Part shown: one piece after another, positions 46,812 through 58,160 of the stretch
Layout of the letters: each line of letters begins with the position of its first letter
How positions within the stretch are numbered: position 1 is the stretch's first letter
NCBI RefSeq assembly: GCF_002127325.2
Contig: NC_035435.2
Location: forward strand, 122,569,127 to 122,633,126
Length of the DNA: 64,000 nt
Direction of reading: 5' to 3'
Source: Helianthus annuus
Taxonomy: Eukaryota > Streptophyta > Magnoliopsida > Asterales > Asteraceae
Program-made: the position numbers and the translations under genes
Notes under the pieces: model-generated
Seen by the model: only the letters and a program-made list of their open reading frames with translations
Database searches by the model: none
What the model was told of the DNA's origin: nothing

Positions 46812-48913
46812 TAGTCTTAGGACTACGCCAGAGATCCCAAGTTTATATCGTGGATCAGGAATCGACATCATTCTAGTGGTTGAAAAGTTTGTTTAAAAGA
46901 TTTTGAACAGTGTTTGATTTTACAGGTTGAAGGACTACGCCGGAGCTTCCAGGTTGGTAATTGAGAAGCAGGAATCGGCATCTTTCTGAATATTTTGACA
47001 AGTGGTAAAGAGGTTTCTGTAGATGTTTCATTCCTACAGTAAAACCTACAAGTGGTATTATTTGGTTTACTTACAAGTGGTAGTTGTTAGTTATACTTTG
47101 AAGAGATTATGTTTACAAGTGATGCAGAGATTTCTGAACTGCAAATGGTAAATCAGGGACATTAAGTTGTACTTGATTTACTATTCATATGAGATTGATA
47201 AACAAGATGATGAACCATATCCCCATGCTTCATAAGTGGTAAACTTAAAAATGGTAAACACAAACTCATTTTCCGGAAAAATCATTTTGATTAAAACAAA
47301 CTTAAGTGTTTTGAAATCTAAATGAGAAAATGGTTTGTTGAAAGGGGGAGTTCTGATTGTTTATGCCTAGTGAATGAAGATTTGATGTGATTCGATGTCA
47401 GTTGTCAAGTTTCTGTACAGTTTGTGTTGTTTTCTATGTTTTCAAGTGGGTCAAGAGTCTAGTAGTTTTCAAATTTCCTTTGAAATGTGTTTGCATTTTA
47501 GGGGGAGTAGAAAATTTTAGAAAATCCAAAAACATTAGAAAATTTGAAAAAGCCAAAAACATGATAAAATTCAAAAATGAGTTTCGTTGTGAAAAGAGGA
47601 AATGATAGTACGTCAGTAGGCTGTCACAACATGCTAAAGAATTGGAAAGATAATATGTGATAAACAGTCTTACTGTGGATATGTCAGTAGGTTTTTACAC
47701 ATTTAGTAAATTGTGACGAGATATAAACCTAAATTTCAAACTTGCTTGTTCTGTGGGTTAACACAAACTTGGATATATAGGTAACCCCTGAAATCTTGTT
47801 TGAAAGGTCCCTTATTCTGAGATACTAGGTCTTTATACTCAGTGATATCTGGGGTATTATCCCGGGACTTCTGCTGTATGGAAGTACTGACCTAGTCCCC
47901 GGATAATACTTTTCGCAAAAAGCTTGAAACATAGCTTCACCCTCAGCATGCTGATGAAACAATAAAATTGATAGGCGTTGCTGTTGAAATTAAAAGATCC
48001 TCTAAAGGGGACACACCAAAAGTCGAAGCCGTCATCTCTCTGCGTATACGGAAGTATCAACCTGAGCTCTCACGGCCCTCGCATCTAACCCCTATACAAA
48101 TATCATCTGTGGTATATTCACCTGTAAGACTGAATATTGGGATCTGGATACGGGAGTATATTCAAGTAGTGGGACACACAGATAAGTTTAAGTTCTTAAA
48201 ACATTAATATCGTATCTCGGATCAGTTGAACTTTGTGTGAAAATTTCAGTGGACCGATATACTGACAAACTAGGTAAATTGTTTAGAACTGAAAATGTAA
48301 TCTAGCTTAACGGTGTTAGTGACATGTCTCATAAACTGATATGATCCTCTTACACGATCTCACAAAAATAGTGTATGTAAATATTTCTTCACTGCATTTC
48401 ATTTCTTTACATTGAAAAATCCAAAAAGATTTTGTGTGTTTTAGCATAAATTTTGAAAAATTCAAAAAGATTTTCGACAAACTGATGTTGGAAAGCTGAT
48501 TATCAAAATTCCGAGTGCTAAACATGATGACATTGTTGTGAGGGGGAGTGTTTCTAATTGTCAAGATATAGTTTTTAAATCAACAAGTGGTTCATCATAT
48601 GTGAATGATCTGAGAGAGAGTTAGTATTGATGCATGCAAATTGTTAAAATTAGAAAATTTACTTCTGGGTTAAGAATGTGTAGGTGTAGCCAGGTTTTGG
48701 ATTCAGTGGACATAGCTAAAGCCAGGCATCAAGTTTGAACATGTGAAGGCCAGACAACGATCCTGAAGATGTTGCTGAAGAACAAAGAAATACCAGCAAA
48801 TCGAGAGGGGGAGTCTGAAGACAGAGAGAGAGAGAGAGAAGCTCAGAGGACTGATAAAGATTGAAGATTTGAAGACTCGACACTTAAGACTCGTCAACAT
48901 CTGAGGGGGAGTC
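46812..48913 (+). other. Non-coding 3' region of gag-only element with repeated polypurine tracts
   Basis: No gene. AGGGGGAGT-type tracts occur at about 47343, 47499, 48541, 48806 and 48903; the last directly precedes the 3' LTR. Repeated purine tracts upstream of the 3' LTR are a known Sirevirus trait. A GGTATTATCCCGGGAC/GTCCCCGGATAATAC inverted pair lies at 47850-47910. Confidence 0.65.
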
Positions 48914-49483
48914 TGTTGGTGCAGTCATCTGTAGTCTTCGTCTTAATATTGAGTCTCAGTTTCAGTGCGGTTCTGAACAAGCGTGACATCATATATGTAA
49001 CATCACGAGTGACATCACATATATGATGTTACTAGTTAAACATGCTCATCAATTGTACATTCACGTGAAAGTCAAGATGCATGAAGACTTCAAATGATAA
49101 AGGTCCAATAGGAGGTTGCCATGAGGAGGTCCAATTAGAATGCATGTTGATCGTTTGAATGTATTGTTGTCCGTTTGAGAGTAGTGGTCGTTTGAAACCC
49201 TTCAGTTTGAAGGTAACCGTTTGAACTCGTAACCGTTTGAGGAGTTTCAAACGGATAGGGTAGGTACTATAAACAGATCTCATACGGATTCATTTGTAAC
49301 GATTAAGAAAAGTGATACCGAGGTGATGCTGGTATTTCCTCTCACTGTAAACACTGTTATTTGAATGTAAAAGAGGATTAAAGTGTAATTCCAGCTGTTT
49401 TTCACATTCGTTTCTTAGTTTCCGCCTCTGAAACGAACTAGAGCTCTTCCGAACGACTCATTCAGGTCGAAATCGATCCTACA
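48914..49483 (+). repeat. 3' LTR of gag-only element
   Basis: 570 bp, nearly identical to 40932-41501, followed by the second GGGTG. Confidence 0.9.
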
Positions 49484-50059
49484 GGGTGCTTGTTTAAGTC
49501 CTTATAGGGACTTAACAAGCTTGCAAACTTTTGTTTCATTTTTAGAATAATACCCCAGGGGTAACGACATATACACATCCTCAGTTAAGGAGCTATACAA
49601 AGAAGCATTATTAATATCAAGTTAAAACATAGGCCAATTATTTTTCACAGCAAGACAGATAACACACCTTATTGTTACCGTTTTTACAACAGGAGAGAAG
49701 GTTTCACTGAAATCAATTCTTTCTCTTTGATTATAGCCTTTAGCAACTAATCTTGCTTGAAAACGTTCAACTTCACCACTAGATTTATATTTGACTTTGT
49801 ACACCCATGTGCACCCAATAGGCTTTCTATTGGGTGGTGAATCAACCAAAACCCATGTATTATTTTTAAACAAGGCTTCCATTTCGGCATTCATAGCCTC
49901 AACCCACCTAATATCTTTGGCAGCCTCATTGTAATTAATTGGTTTAACAGTTTTTTTCAAAGAATTAACAAAACAGTAGTTTTCAGTAGACAAACACGAG
50001 TAATTAACTACTCTATCTATTCCATACTTAACTTTACCATCAAGCACAAAACCATCCAA
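49484..50059 (-). pseudogene. Copia RT N-terminal part
   Basis: Reads KPINYNEAAKDIRWVEAMNAE, WVLVDSPPNRKPIGCTWVYKVKY and GIDFSETFSPVVK, then, in another frame, SLTEDVYMSLPLGYY and a stop where the family has Tyr before GLKQAP. These are N-terminal landmarks of copia RT. The reading continues at 40926 on the other side of the nested insertion. Confidence 0.8.
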
Positions 50060-51140
50060 TTTTTTTTTGGCACAAACGCAACCCTAGTAGACCTTCTAGA
50101 ACTAAATTGGACTCCCTCAGATAGGTTGGTCTCTTCATTTGAGATCCCAGTATCCTCAACCCTGCTATTATCCTCACTACTACCACTCTCAACCCTAGTT
50201 CCTAAATGTTCCTTTTCATGACCATCCTGACTAGAGGAGGTAGATGTAGAAGAATGATCTAGCTGCTGATCATCACTAGGATACTCATGAGATCCAATAA
50301 CCCTCTCTTCATCATTGGGAAGTAAAGAAACTTTAGGCACACTTATTTCAACACAATCAAAAAAATTAACATGATTTAAACTTTTATCAACAATATTTTC
50401 TTGATTCATTAACTGTTTTGTTTTAAAAGGATAAACATCCTCATAAAACTTCACATCTCTTGAATAAAAAAACTTTCTTTTCATCCAAACTCCAAAGTTT
50501 GTATCCTTTTTTAACATTTGAGTATCCTATTAACACACACTTATCAGCATGATAAGCGAATTTGTCTGACTCATTTAAAATTGTGCTAAAACAATGACAC
50601 CCAAAGTATATAGTATGGGACAGAGAAGGTTTAAACCCAAAAACAACTTCATACGGACTTTTACCACCTAAAACGGATGAGGGCAACCTGTTAATCAAAT
50701 AGACTGCAGTTAATCCACTATCAGACCAAAATCTAAGAGGTAAGCCACCCTGGAACATCAATGATCTAGCCAAGTTTAACAAATGTCTATGTTTACATTC
50801 AGCCACACCATTCTGTTGTGGTGTGTATGAACAAGATGTCTGATGAATAACACCTTTAGTTTTAAAAAAGTTATTCATTTGATTATTTACAAATTCCGTC
50901 CCATTGTCACTTCTAAAAATTTTAATTTTAGTTTTAAATTGTGTTAAAACCATTTCATAAAAACACACAAGTTCTCAAAAACTTCCATTTTATTTTTCAA
51001 AAGATAACACCAAACAGTCCTAGAAAAATCATCAACAACAGTTAAAAAATATTTGAATCCTTCATAAGACGAAATCATATAAGGACCCCAAAGGTCTAAA
51101 TGAACCAAATCACCAACACATTTTGACTTAACGGAACCCT
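50017..51140 (-). pseudogene. Copia integrase
   Basis: IFRSDNGTEFVNNQ (second catalytic Asp) and TPQQNGVAECKHRHLL (catalytic Glu) are present, then FWSDSGLTAVYLINRLPS and GFKPSLSHTIYFGC. The first Asp region reads VDDFSR in another frame near 51010-51030. A Ser/Glu-rich spacer (50130-50300) leads to RT. Frame changes at about 50480 and 50960. Confidence 0.8.
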
Positions 51141-51143
51141 AAC

Positions 51144-51665
51144 CTATTTGGCTTTATGAAAAATCTCACATGGACCATGATCTAAACTATTAATCCCTAT
51201 GTCATGATTTAACAAGGCTAGAACCTGATCTGAAGGGTGACATAGCCTACTATGCCATAAGTTTGTTTTTAAAACACTATTAAAACATACACTATTAGAA
51301 TTACCATTCATTCCCACAAAGTACAAACCGCTATCTTGGCTACCAATCATTAGGACTTTCCCTAGTTTGGAATCCTTTAATTTACAATTTTCTTCATTGA
51401 ACACAACTGAAACATGATTATCCTTAGCAAGTTTATGAACAAACAACAAGTTAACACAATAATCAGGAACATAAAAGACATCTTTCAACACAATACCATT
51501 AATTAATTTTAAGTCTCCAATTTTTAAAACTTTCACACTTGTACCGTTTGGATGACTAACACTTAAATCAAATTCTGACACATCAACACAGTTATACATA
51601 TTTATATCTGTTTTAGACATATGTTGATTAGCACCCGAGTCAACAATCCACCTATGACTACTACC
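51144..51665 (-). pseudogene. Copia protease and GAG-pre-integrase
   Basis: The active-site region WIVDSGANQHMSKTD is intact at about 51620-51650, upstream of the first methionine of the open frame. VFYVPDYCVNLLFVHKLAKD and LWHSRLCHPSDQVLALL follow, the pre-integrase zinc-binding segment. The protease would cleave Gag-Pol. It is separated from gag by frame breaks. Confidence 0.75.
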
Positions 51666-51820
51666 AAAGTTAGCAAAACTAGAACAACTAACAAAACTAC
51701 CAGCAAAATTACAATCACTGGAAAACTTGCCTCCAACATTGGAAGCTTGAGACTCATTTCCAAATTTCTCACCAACCAGATGTAATAACTTAGTAATCTG
51801 TTCTGAAGTAAAAGGTAAGA

Positions 51821-52773
51821 CTAAAGCACCAATAGAAGTAGTAGACCCAACAGTATCATTAGATTTATTATTACCAGAATTACCTTTACCCCCTGATTAC
51901 CAACCCTCTTTTTAAAACCCGAAGGATATCCTATTATTTCAAAGCACCTATCAACAGTATGACTAATCAAATTACAATGTGTACATTTTAAGTTTGGATT
52001 AGGTCCGCTAGACACTCTTTTCTTAGGATTAAAGGACTGAGTAGACTTAGACACATAAGAAATACCTTGTCCTTTAATACTACCACTAGCCATCCTATGA
52101 GACTCTTCCCTAGACACAATAGAAAAAGCAACCTTGACTGAAGGAAATGGTTCTCTGGTTAATAAACTTGTTCTTACAGGCTGATATACATCATCTAAAC
52201 CCATAAGAAACTGTATAAGTTTTATTAATGTTGTAAAATCATTATATTCTTTAGCTGCTTTACAAGAACATGAAGGCAGTTGAAGCATAGCATCAAACTG
52301 CTTCCACATCGTTGTAAGTTTATTATAATATTCAGCAACTGAACTTCCATTTTGTGAAATACATTTTATCTTTTTCTATAAGTCATAAACCACTGAACCA
52401 TCAACTTTATTGAAAGATTCCTTCAAGTCAAGCCAAACTTCAGATGTAAGTTTAGAAAACACTTGTCCTAAAAACAACTCCTCAGAAATAGAATTTAATA
52501 GCCAATTCAACACAATTGAGTTACACCTATCCCATTGGGCAGACAACACCTCATCATCCTCTGATTTCTCACACTTACCATCTATAAAACCATATTTGTT
52601 TTTAGCTTCTAATGCAAGTTTCATTGCACTTGCCCAGACAATGTATTTTCCGTACCTTTAAGTTTTACACCAACAATAGTTAATGCACTAGAATCACTCG
52701 GATGCAAATAGAGGGGTGACCCTATATCTAACTTGCTAACAAGGGTAACATAAGTACCTTCACCGTCACCCAT
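51821..52773 (-). pseudogene. Copia gag
   Basis: Starts MGDGEGTYVTLVSKLD at about 52773 with PLYLHPSDSSALTIVGVKL (copia-like N-terminal domain). The capsid region (52376-52624) includes FNKVDGSVVYDL. 51821-52309 ends with knuckle CTHCNLISHTVDRC. Frameshifts lie near 52640 and 52370. The longer frame upstream of 52773 is leader sequence. Confidence 0.8.
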
Positions 52774-52954
52774 GATAACACACACAAACAAATAATTAGA
52801 CAACAAGTCACAGAGGATATCACAGATAACACACAGAAGTGTGAAACGAACAAACACACAAAAAACAAACCCTAGGGCAAAGCTGAGCCAGGGACCAGAT
52901 TCCAGGTTCGTCACTCTATGGTGCCTGAACAAGCCTTTACTCAAGAGCCACAAT

Positions 52955-53990
52955 GTAACACCCCAAAAACAGGTTTGTTAATGATACTAAATTAACCAAA
53001 AATAAACGGGTAAAATACCGTAGGTGGTAAAAATAAACCCGGTGAATATTAGGATTTAAATAAATAAACCTAGTATTAAATAAAAGGTGAACGAATGCTT
53101 TGAGAAGATAAAGATTTTGAGAGGCCCGAGTTAACGAGACTCAAAATAAAACGGGTTATAACTTCCCGAACCCATTAAGTTAACTAGGTAGAATTAACCT
53201 AGTTAGTAATGAGTAATGAAATTATAAACTATGGGTTATAGTTCCATTTGTAAATTCTTGAAACTATAGGTACTAATGTTGCCAAGTAGGAAACTAGTTT
53301 TATTAAAACAAATAATAAAAGCACAACACACACACACACACACACTTGTGCGTATGGGCGATCAGGAGCAAGGGGAAAGGGTTACAAACCCTAGTTCAAC
53401 AAATTCATCAAATTGAAGCTCAATCCAAGCCCTAAATCAATGCATGAACACATATAAACGATCACCTAGTCATGGGGATCACAAGGTATGTTGAATTTTG
53501 TTATTTGGTGATACTTTGAAACTATGATGAACAATCATAATCGAAATTCTGAAATGAATAATGAATCTATGAGCGTTGTTGTGATGAAATTTATGTTTAG
53601 AAACAAACCGTAGTTGAAAACTTGATGAATTAGTGTTACAAACTAGGGATTTGATGATTTCCCTTGTATGCGCTAAGTGGGTTTTGGCTAAATAATGAAG
53701 ATGATGACATGTTTGTGCTAGAAATCATCATAATTGATAGTTAAAGCGAGATACTTAAACAAATTGCAAGTTTGAGTATTTGATTATACATTATTTGAAA
53801 TGGGTTTTGAATGTTGTAGTGAAATTAGTGATTTATTTCATGAATATGGATGTTTGAAATCACGTTAACTACTAATTGATAGGTAGAACTTGATTATATT
53901 AGGTGTTCGGATGAATGCTAGTGATGTGACGAAACGGGGTTCACTCGTATATGAGGAAACCTTAGTTGTGGATCCCAAAATCAATCCGGA
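52955..53990 (+). mobile_element. Gypsy LTR fragment
   Basis: Begins TGTAACACCCCAAAAACAGG, the classic start of a plant gypsy LTR, directly abutting the truncated copia leader. It includes a (CA)n microsatellite (about 53323-53346). No clear terminal CA or TSD on the right, where the Sirevirus LTR begins, so it is truncated. No coding. Confidence 0.55.
53322..53346. repeat. (CA)n microsatellite
   Basis: About eleven CA units within the gypsy LTR fragment. Confidence 0.85.
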
Positions 53991-54000
53991 TCACAGTGGT

Positions 54001-54402
54001 TGGTTGTTTTAACCCAAAACACCTATTGATTAAGTGTTTGAGCTATGAAAAGTCAAGAATGATCAAAGATGAAGGTGAAGCTAATGGATTAATGAATACA
54101 ACAAGTGTTGTATTGAATCCAAACAATAAGATAAATCAATAGAACACCTTGGATATCAGATTTGAGCACAAGATCAAAGATAGAATGTAACAACACCAAT
54201 ATTCATTCAAGAGCCAAAAGCTTACCAAGGTTACAATGTGAGGGCTATTTATAGTGTTCCTGACTAGCCAGCAAATTTATAAATTTGCTGGAATCTTATC
54301 TACACTAGGTCAGGAACCTTAATTCTAGTGAATTACAAAACAAGCCCTTTTACATTCAAAATAGCTACAAACTATAACTAAACTAATCCAGCACAAGTAT
54401 CA
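54001..54402 (-). repeat. Putative 3' LTR of Sirevirus-type element
   Basis: On the minus strand it begins TGATACTTGTGCTGG and ends AACAACCA (TG...CA). It has an ACTATAAATAGCC TATA box at about 54246-54256. A polypurine tract CTAGGGGGGATA lies about 30 bases upstream (54427-54438). The exact ends are uncertain because the partner LTR is outside the window. Confidence 0.6.
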
Positions 54403-54456
54403 ACGATCTTAAAAGTTCTAAAAATATCCCCCCTAGATCGTTGCATACTTGTCTTT

Positions 54457-54960
54457 TCATTCTTCAGTTGTTCCTGCTGGATTCTTTGTAGCTGGCTCTT
54501 CAGGCTCTGTGGGTTTTTCTTCGTTCGTTGTCGTTTCTGGTGGTGCCTTGGTCTCGATTGGCGCAGTTTGAGTTTCTTGAGTTGTTGCAGCTTCACTAAT
54601 TGGTTGATCCTCCATAGTGGCCTCATATGTGGATGAGGCCGGAGGCGGTGATGTTGTGGTGGGTTCAGTTGTTGAAGCAGAAGATCTTTCTTTCTTGCGT
54701 TCATGTTTCTTCTTCTTCCTTGCTTCCTTTTTCTTTTCTTCAGTTTCTTTCCTCTTCTCAATTTTGTCTACCATATCCAGCATTTCCCTTTTCAACTTCC
54801 AGGCTCGCTCTACCGCTCTCTGAAATAACGCTGCCTCCTCCAGATTTGCATTACCAGCTCCCACGTTTATACGGCTAGCGTTCAACACTGTTAGATCTGA
54901 GAGCCCAAACATAAAAACATCCATAGATCCAGGATACGAATATCCACATTTTTGTTGGAT
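54457..54960 (-). pseudogene. C-terminal part of Sirevirus ORF3
   Basis: In a different frame from the main ORF3, it reads SYPGSMDVFMFGLSDLTVLN and then AALFQRAVERAWKLKREML. A Lys/Glu/Arg-rich stretch of about 40 residues and a Pro/Thr/Glu-rich tail ending PAGTTEE follow. It is joined to the main ORF by a TGA (54996-54998, probably a former Trp) and a frame change within about 70 nt. No membrane segment. Confidence 0.55.
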
Positions 54961-54995
54961 CTTATCACAGCTTCACCAGTCCTGCTATCATAAAA

Positions 54996-57182
54996 TCATT
55001 TCTTGAAATCATTGAGAGCGACAGGAACTTCTTCAGGAAGCTTGATCCTCGTGACAACTTTTGCAGGGTTGATCACCCACGTCACTTTTCCTTTTCCGGT
55101 TACTGGATCAATGGTTGTTTTTGATACTCTACGTCTTGGACGTTGCGGAGCATGATTAGGGAAACCCTTGTTGCTTTCTTTGGCAATTATCCGCTCAAAA
55201 TCCCTCCCGACTCCTCTTTCTTCTGGGTTTAGAATGTCCAGACGACCAAGCTCACGCAGATCCCACCTGGGAAGTGTGAAAAGATCAAATCCGGTCTGGA
55301 AGTACTGGATTACTCCACCACGTCTTTTCACCACAAACATTCCTCGAAGGTTGTCATACATCCAGCTGATGATCTTGTCAGTTGCTTTACTCTTTTCTAC
55401 TGCTATTACTTGGTAAAAATCTCGGAGTCTTTCTCTCTCTTTCTTGAACCATTCTGGGTGCTGAGGAGAGAAGGTTTTTCCGTTTTTTTGTTCATAGAGA
55501 ACTTCCTCTTCCAGACCCCATTCGATAAATCTGGTTGGCATATCATCCCGGTCCACTTCCTCTTCATCACTTTCATTTCCCTCAGTAACCTTCTCAACTG
55601 ATTCCAAGCGCCTTTTCTTAGCCTCTGCCTCCTTTTCCTTTCTAGTAGTTTCTTCTTCCATGAACGTTTCAAAGTCGAAAATTTCTTTAAAGGAGAACAT
55701 GGGCTTTACTTTCATTTGCTCACACATGTTTCTCATCATTCTGTACATTTTCTCCAACCCAGCTTGCTGGAATCTGATGAACTTGGATTGCTTAGCCATG
55801 TAGACGTTCATCTCTTTGTTTTTCTTTCGCTGATCCTTAATCTTCTCTCTCAGAAAATTCGTGTCGTTTACTTGGTTCTTCAGCAGACAGATTTCTTTGG
55901 CAACCGAGAGACTGGTGTCTTTGATCAATTTATCGTAGAGCTCTTGAAAGGGACGAACCCTTTGTGGAGGGACTGGAGGCTTTGAAATCCTAGTTGGCTT
56001 CACAGGAGATACTTTGGAGGAGCCCTTGCTTGCCGAGACTTCATCAGGATCAACAATCAATGCATCTACAAATTCATTCAACGACTGAACTTCCTCAGTA
56101 ACAGTCTCTGGTCTTTCTGAGGTTGATATTTCTTTTCGCTTGAGTTTCTTTTCCCTCTTTTCTTTTTCTTGCAAGGCGTGGATTTCTCTCATATCTCTGA
56201 CATGCTGGCGTTGTTCTTCAGACTCGGCCGCCCTTATGCTTGCACCCATAAATCTTTCAATACTTTCCGGTGCCTTTTTCTTTTTGGGTGGTTCATCTTC
56301 AGCCGCCTGCTTTTCTTTCCTTTTTCCCTTAGAGCGATCTTCTTTTGCAGCTGCCTCAGCTTGAGCTTGAGCAGCTCGTTGTTGTTTTTCTCGAACAGCT
56401 TCCTTGTACTTTCTATATGCTTCCTTTACAAGTGGCAATCTCTCAGCTTGATACATCCAGTCGTGCAACAACACCCATTCATTAGTCTTTATTTCTGTGA
56501 ACTGACGGCTTGTAGGGACGTGAAATTTGTAGAGGTTTCCATCGTTTGGTGCATCTTGGTATTGGTCATTGATCATCATCTGAACAAATCTTGGATACAT
56601 CGCCCAAGTCGGTGCTCTTACATTGTCAATCATATAGTTGAATATTAAACCAGAGAGATTAAACTTCTGGTTTAAGCATAGATTTAGCATGGCTGCCGAC
56701 CATTCCAAGTTCAAACCATCATAACCACCCTTTCGGTGTGCCAGACTCATAGCAATGACATGAACAATGAACCTCCAGTCTCTTGTGAGTCCTCCTCTCT
56801 TTATTTCTTTCTTTTGACTGAAGTCCCCTGCATAACCCATTCCTCGAAAACCATCCAGAATATCATCTTTGCTTAGGCTGATCGGATCTTGATCATCGTC
56901 TTGTAGCTTCAGAACCTTGCGGATCCTATCTTCAGTTACCTCTATTCTTTTGTTTCGAACTGTTGACGATATCCCTCTGTTGTTGTTGATAGTCTCGGGT
57001 TTTGCATTTTCCCAGAATTCTTGTATGTGAATTCTGTAAACCTTAACATCTGTTTCCACAGCATAACCGATTCTGCTAGATCGAACCCATCTAGCTGCAT
57101 CTTCAAAATCTTGTGGCACCTGATCCAGATTGATGCTTTGATTATGTTTCAACGTTTTATCCCACTCGAGGTTCTTCACCAT
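54996..57182 (-). CDS. Sirevirus ORF3 ('env-like' position), unknown function
   Basis: About 728 codons open from ATG 57182 (MVKNLEWDKTLKHNQ). The frame also stays open for 26 codons upstream, but a splice acceptor 1 nt before this ATG favours this start. Residues about 15-260 form a globular region (FEDAARWVRSSRIGY, GLTRDWRFIVHVIAMSLAHRKGG, MYPRFVQMMINDQYQD) resembling the domain Pfam calls putative plant transposon protein. Then come Lys/Glu-rich coiled coils with a PPKKKK patch (possible nuclear signal) and a second conserved block (FIEWGLEEEVLYEQ, WMYDNLRGMFVVKRRGG, FDLFTLPRWDLREL). No signal peptide or membrane segment is visible, so an envelope role is not supported by sequence. Confidence 0.65.
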   Translation of the reverse strand: MVKNLEWDKTLKHNQSINLDQVPQDFEDAARWVRSSRIGYAVETDVKVYRIHIQEFWENAKPETINNNRGISSTVRNKRIEVTEDRIRKVLKLQDDDQDPISLSKDDILDGFRGMGYAGDFSQKKEIKRGGLTRDWRFIVHVIAMSLAHRKGGYDGLNLEWSAAMLNLCLNQKFNLSGLIFNYMIDNVRAPTWAMYPRFVQMMINDQYQDAPNDGNLYKFHVPTSRQFTEIKTNEWVLLHDWMYQAERLPLVKEAYRKYKEAVREKQQRAAQAQAEAAAKEDRSKGKRKEKQAAEDEPPKKKKAPESIERFMGASIRAAESEEQRQHVRDMREIHALQEKEKREKKLKRKEISTSERPETVTEEVQSLNEFVDALIVDPDEVSASKGSSKVSPVKPTRISKPPVPPQRVRPFQELYDKLIKDTSLSVAKEICLLKNQVNDTNFLREKIKDQRKKNKEMNVYMAKQSKFIRFQQAGLEKMYRMMRNMCEQMKVKPMFSFKEIFDFETFMEEETTRKEKEAEAKKRRLESVEKVTEGNESDEEEVDRDDMPTRFIEWGLEEEVLYEQKNGKTFSPQHPEWFKKERERLRDFYQVIAVEKSKATDKIISWMYDNLRGMFVVKRRGGVIQYFQTGFDLFTLPRWDLRELGRLDILNPEERGVGRDFERIIAKESNKGFPNHAPQRPRRRVSKTTIDPVTGKGKVTWVINPAKVVTRIKLPEEVPVALNDFKK

Positions 57183-57183
57183 A

Positions 57184-58034
57184 CTGCATTTGTCACGTAA
57201 AACGAGGCAAGTTAGAAATAGCTTGAGAGAATAGATATTTACACGAGAGACTATACACAAAACAGTATTTACAAGAAAGAATATTAAAAGAATTTAAAGA
57301 AGTTTGTTAATTAATTAATTAAAAAAATATTTCAGCATAATTTCGCTGCCGGGTCATGATTTGCCTTCGCTGGTGCCGGTTATCGAGATCCGGAGTCTAG
57401 ATCAACAACAAAAATTGGTCATCGTCGTTGTCTTCGCTGATGTGCCAGACAGACATTATCGTTGATGTCGCACACCGATTAGATACTTTGTCTTCACTGA
57501 GTTCGCTAGTGGTCCGGTCAACTTTGTCGGCATCAATTCCGGATTTAGTGCAACTGTACCGGGTTAAATTCGCTAGCGAACTTAGCGACGACGTGGTTTC
57601 GTTTCCGAGAACGGTTTACCAGCGAAGGCAACGTACTAGATCGCTACATGAGCGAAATAGATTGTTTTGCTGGTTGCTCGAACTCGCGTTCGAGACTTTT
57701 GATCTTCCGCGACCAGGGCTATTTCGCTATCATCGCTATGTTCATATTAAAATCGCTGGCATCAACAATTTCTTATTAAACCCTTGAAAAGCCCTAATAG
57801 TTAACATCCAAACGATCAGGCATGAGTTTTGGACAAATCGGGACATGTGCAGGCATTGTAATGTCGGATTTACTCGGTTTTATACTTGTAACATCTAACA
57901 CAATCAACAGATTCGTAACTTAAAAAGAACAACATAGCGTTAATCACAACCGAAACCCACACAATGTTTGAAACATGAACCGTTAATCCGAACAGATCAA
58001 GAGGTGAAAGTAGTGATTGAGTGAAAGAGATTAC
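57184..58034 (-). other. Putative leader intron of ORF3, 851 bp
   Basis: Minus strand donor ATTATCAG|GTAATCTC (GT at 58034-58033) and acceptor GACAAATGCAG|TATGG (AG at 57185-57184), 1 nt before the ORF3 ATG. The interior is non-coding, T-rich near the acceptor only weakly, and full of TTCGCT/AGCGAA words. Presence of the intron is inferred from splice-site fit and position only. Confidence 0.4.
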
Positions 58035-58160
58035 CTGATAATCTTGATCGGAAACAAATCTTGTGAGAGAAATTTAGAGGTGTTATGAGAATTCAGTTTG
58101 AATTATGGTGAAAATATTTGAAATTTTAAAAGAATGGTCGGTTATGGATATTTATAATGG
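58035..58160 (-). promoter_or_regulatory. Putative internal promoter and first exon of ORF3
   Basis: A CCATTATAAATATCC TATA box lies at about 58146-58159 on the minus strand. About 110 bases of AC-rich leader follow (CTCTAAATTTCTCTCACAAG), ending at the donor site at 58034. This is the normal layout of a plant promoter with a short untranslated first exon. Confidence 0.4.

Larger units (their letters stand above)
40932..49483 (+). mobile_element. Gag-only Sirevirus-like copia element, TSD GGGTG
   Basis: Two 570-bp LTRs (40932-41501 and 48914-49483) begin TGTTGGTGCAGTC and end TCGATCCTACA. By eye they differ at about eight positions. GGGTG flanks the element at 40927-40931 and 49484-49488. 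Primer site at 41504-41515; GAGGGGGAGTC purine tract before the 3' LTR. The 7.4-kb interior has a very long gag and no protease, integrase or RT. Multiple GGGGGAG tracts upstream of the 3' LTR and the large acidic gag point to the Sirevirus lineage. It needs enzymes in trans. Confidence 0.9.
39177..52954 (-). mobile_element. Outer Ty1/copia element, split by a Sirevirus-like insertion
   Basis: In minus-strand order: leader (52954-52774), gag, protease, integrase, RT first part (50059-49484), nested element (49483-40932), RT second part, RNase H, 3' LTR. No 5' LTR is present; the sequence stops just after where the primer site should be, at the start of a gypsy LTR (52955). Coding has several stops and frameshifts, so it is dead. 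Confidence 0.8.

Noticed and set aside
54378..54761. 127-codon Arg/Lys-rich ORF
   Set aside because: Out-of-frame shadow of the Lys/Glu-rich C-terminal part of ORF3.
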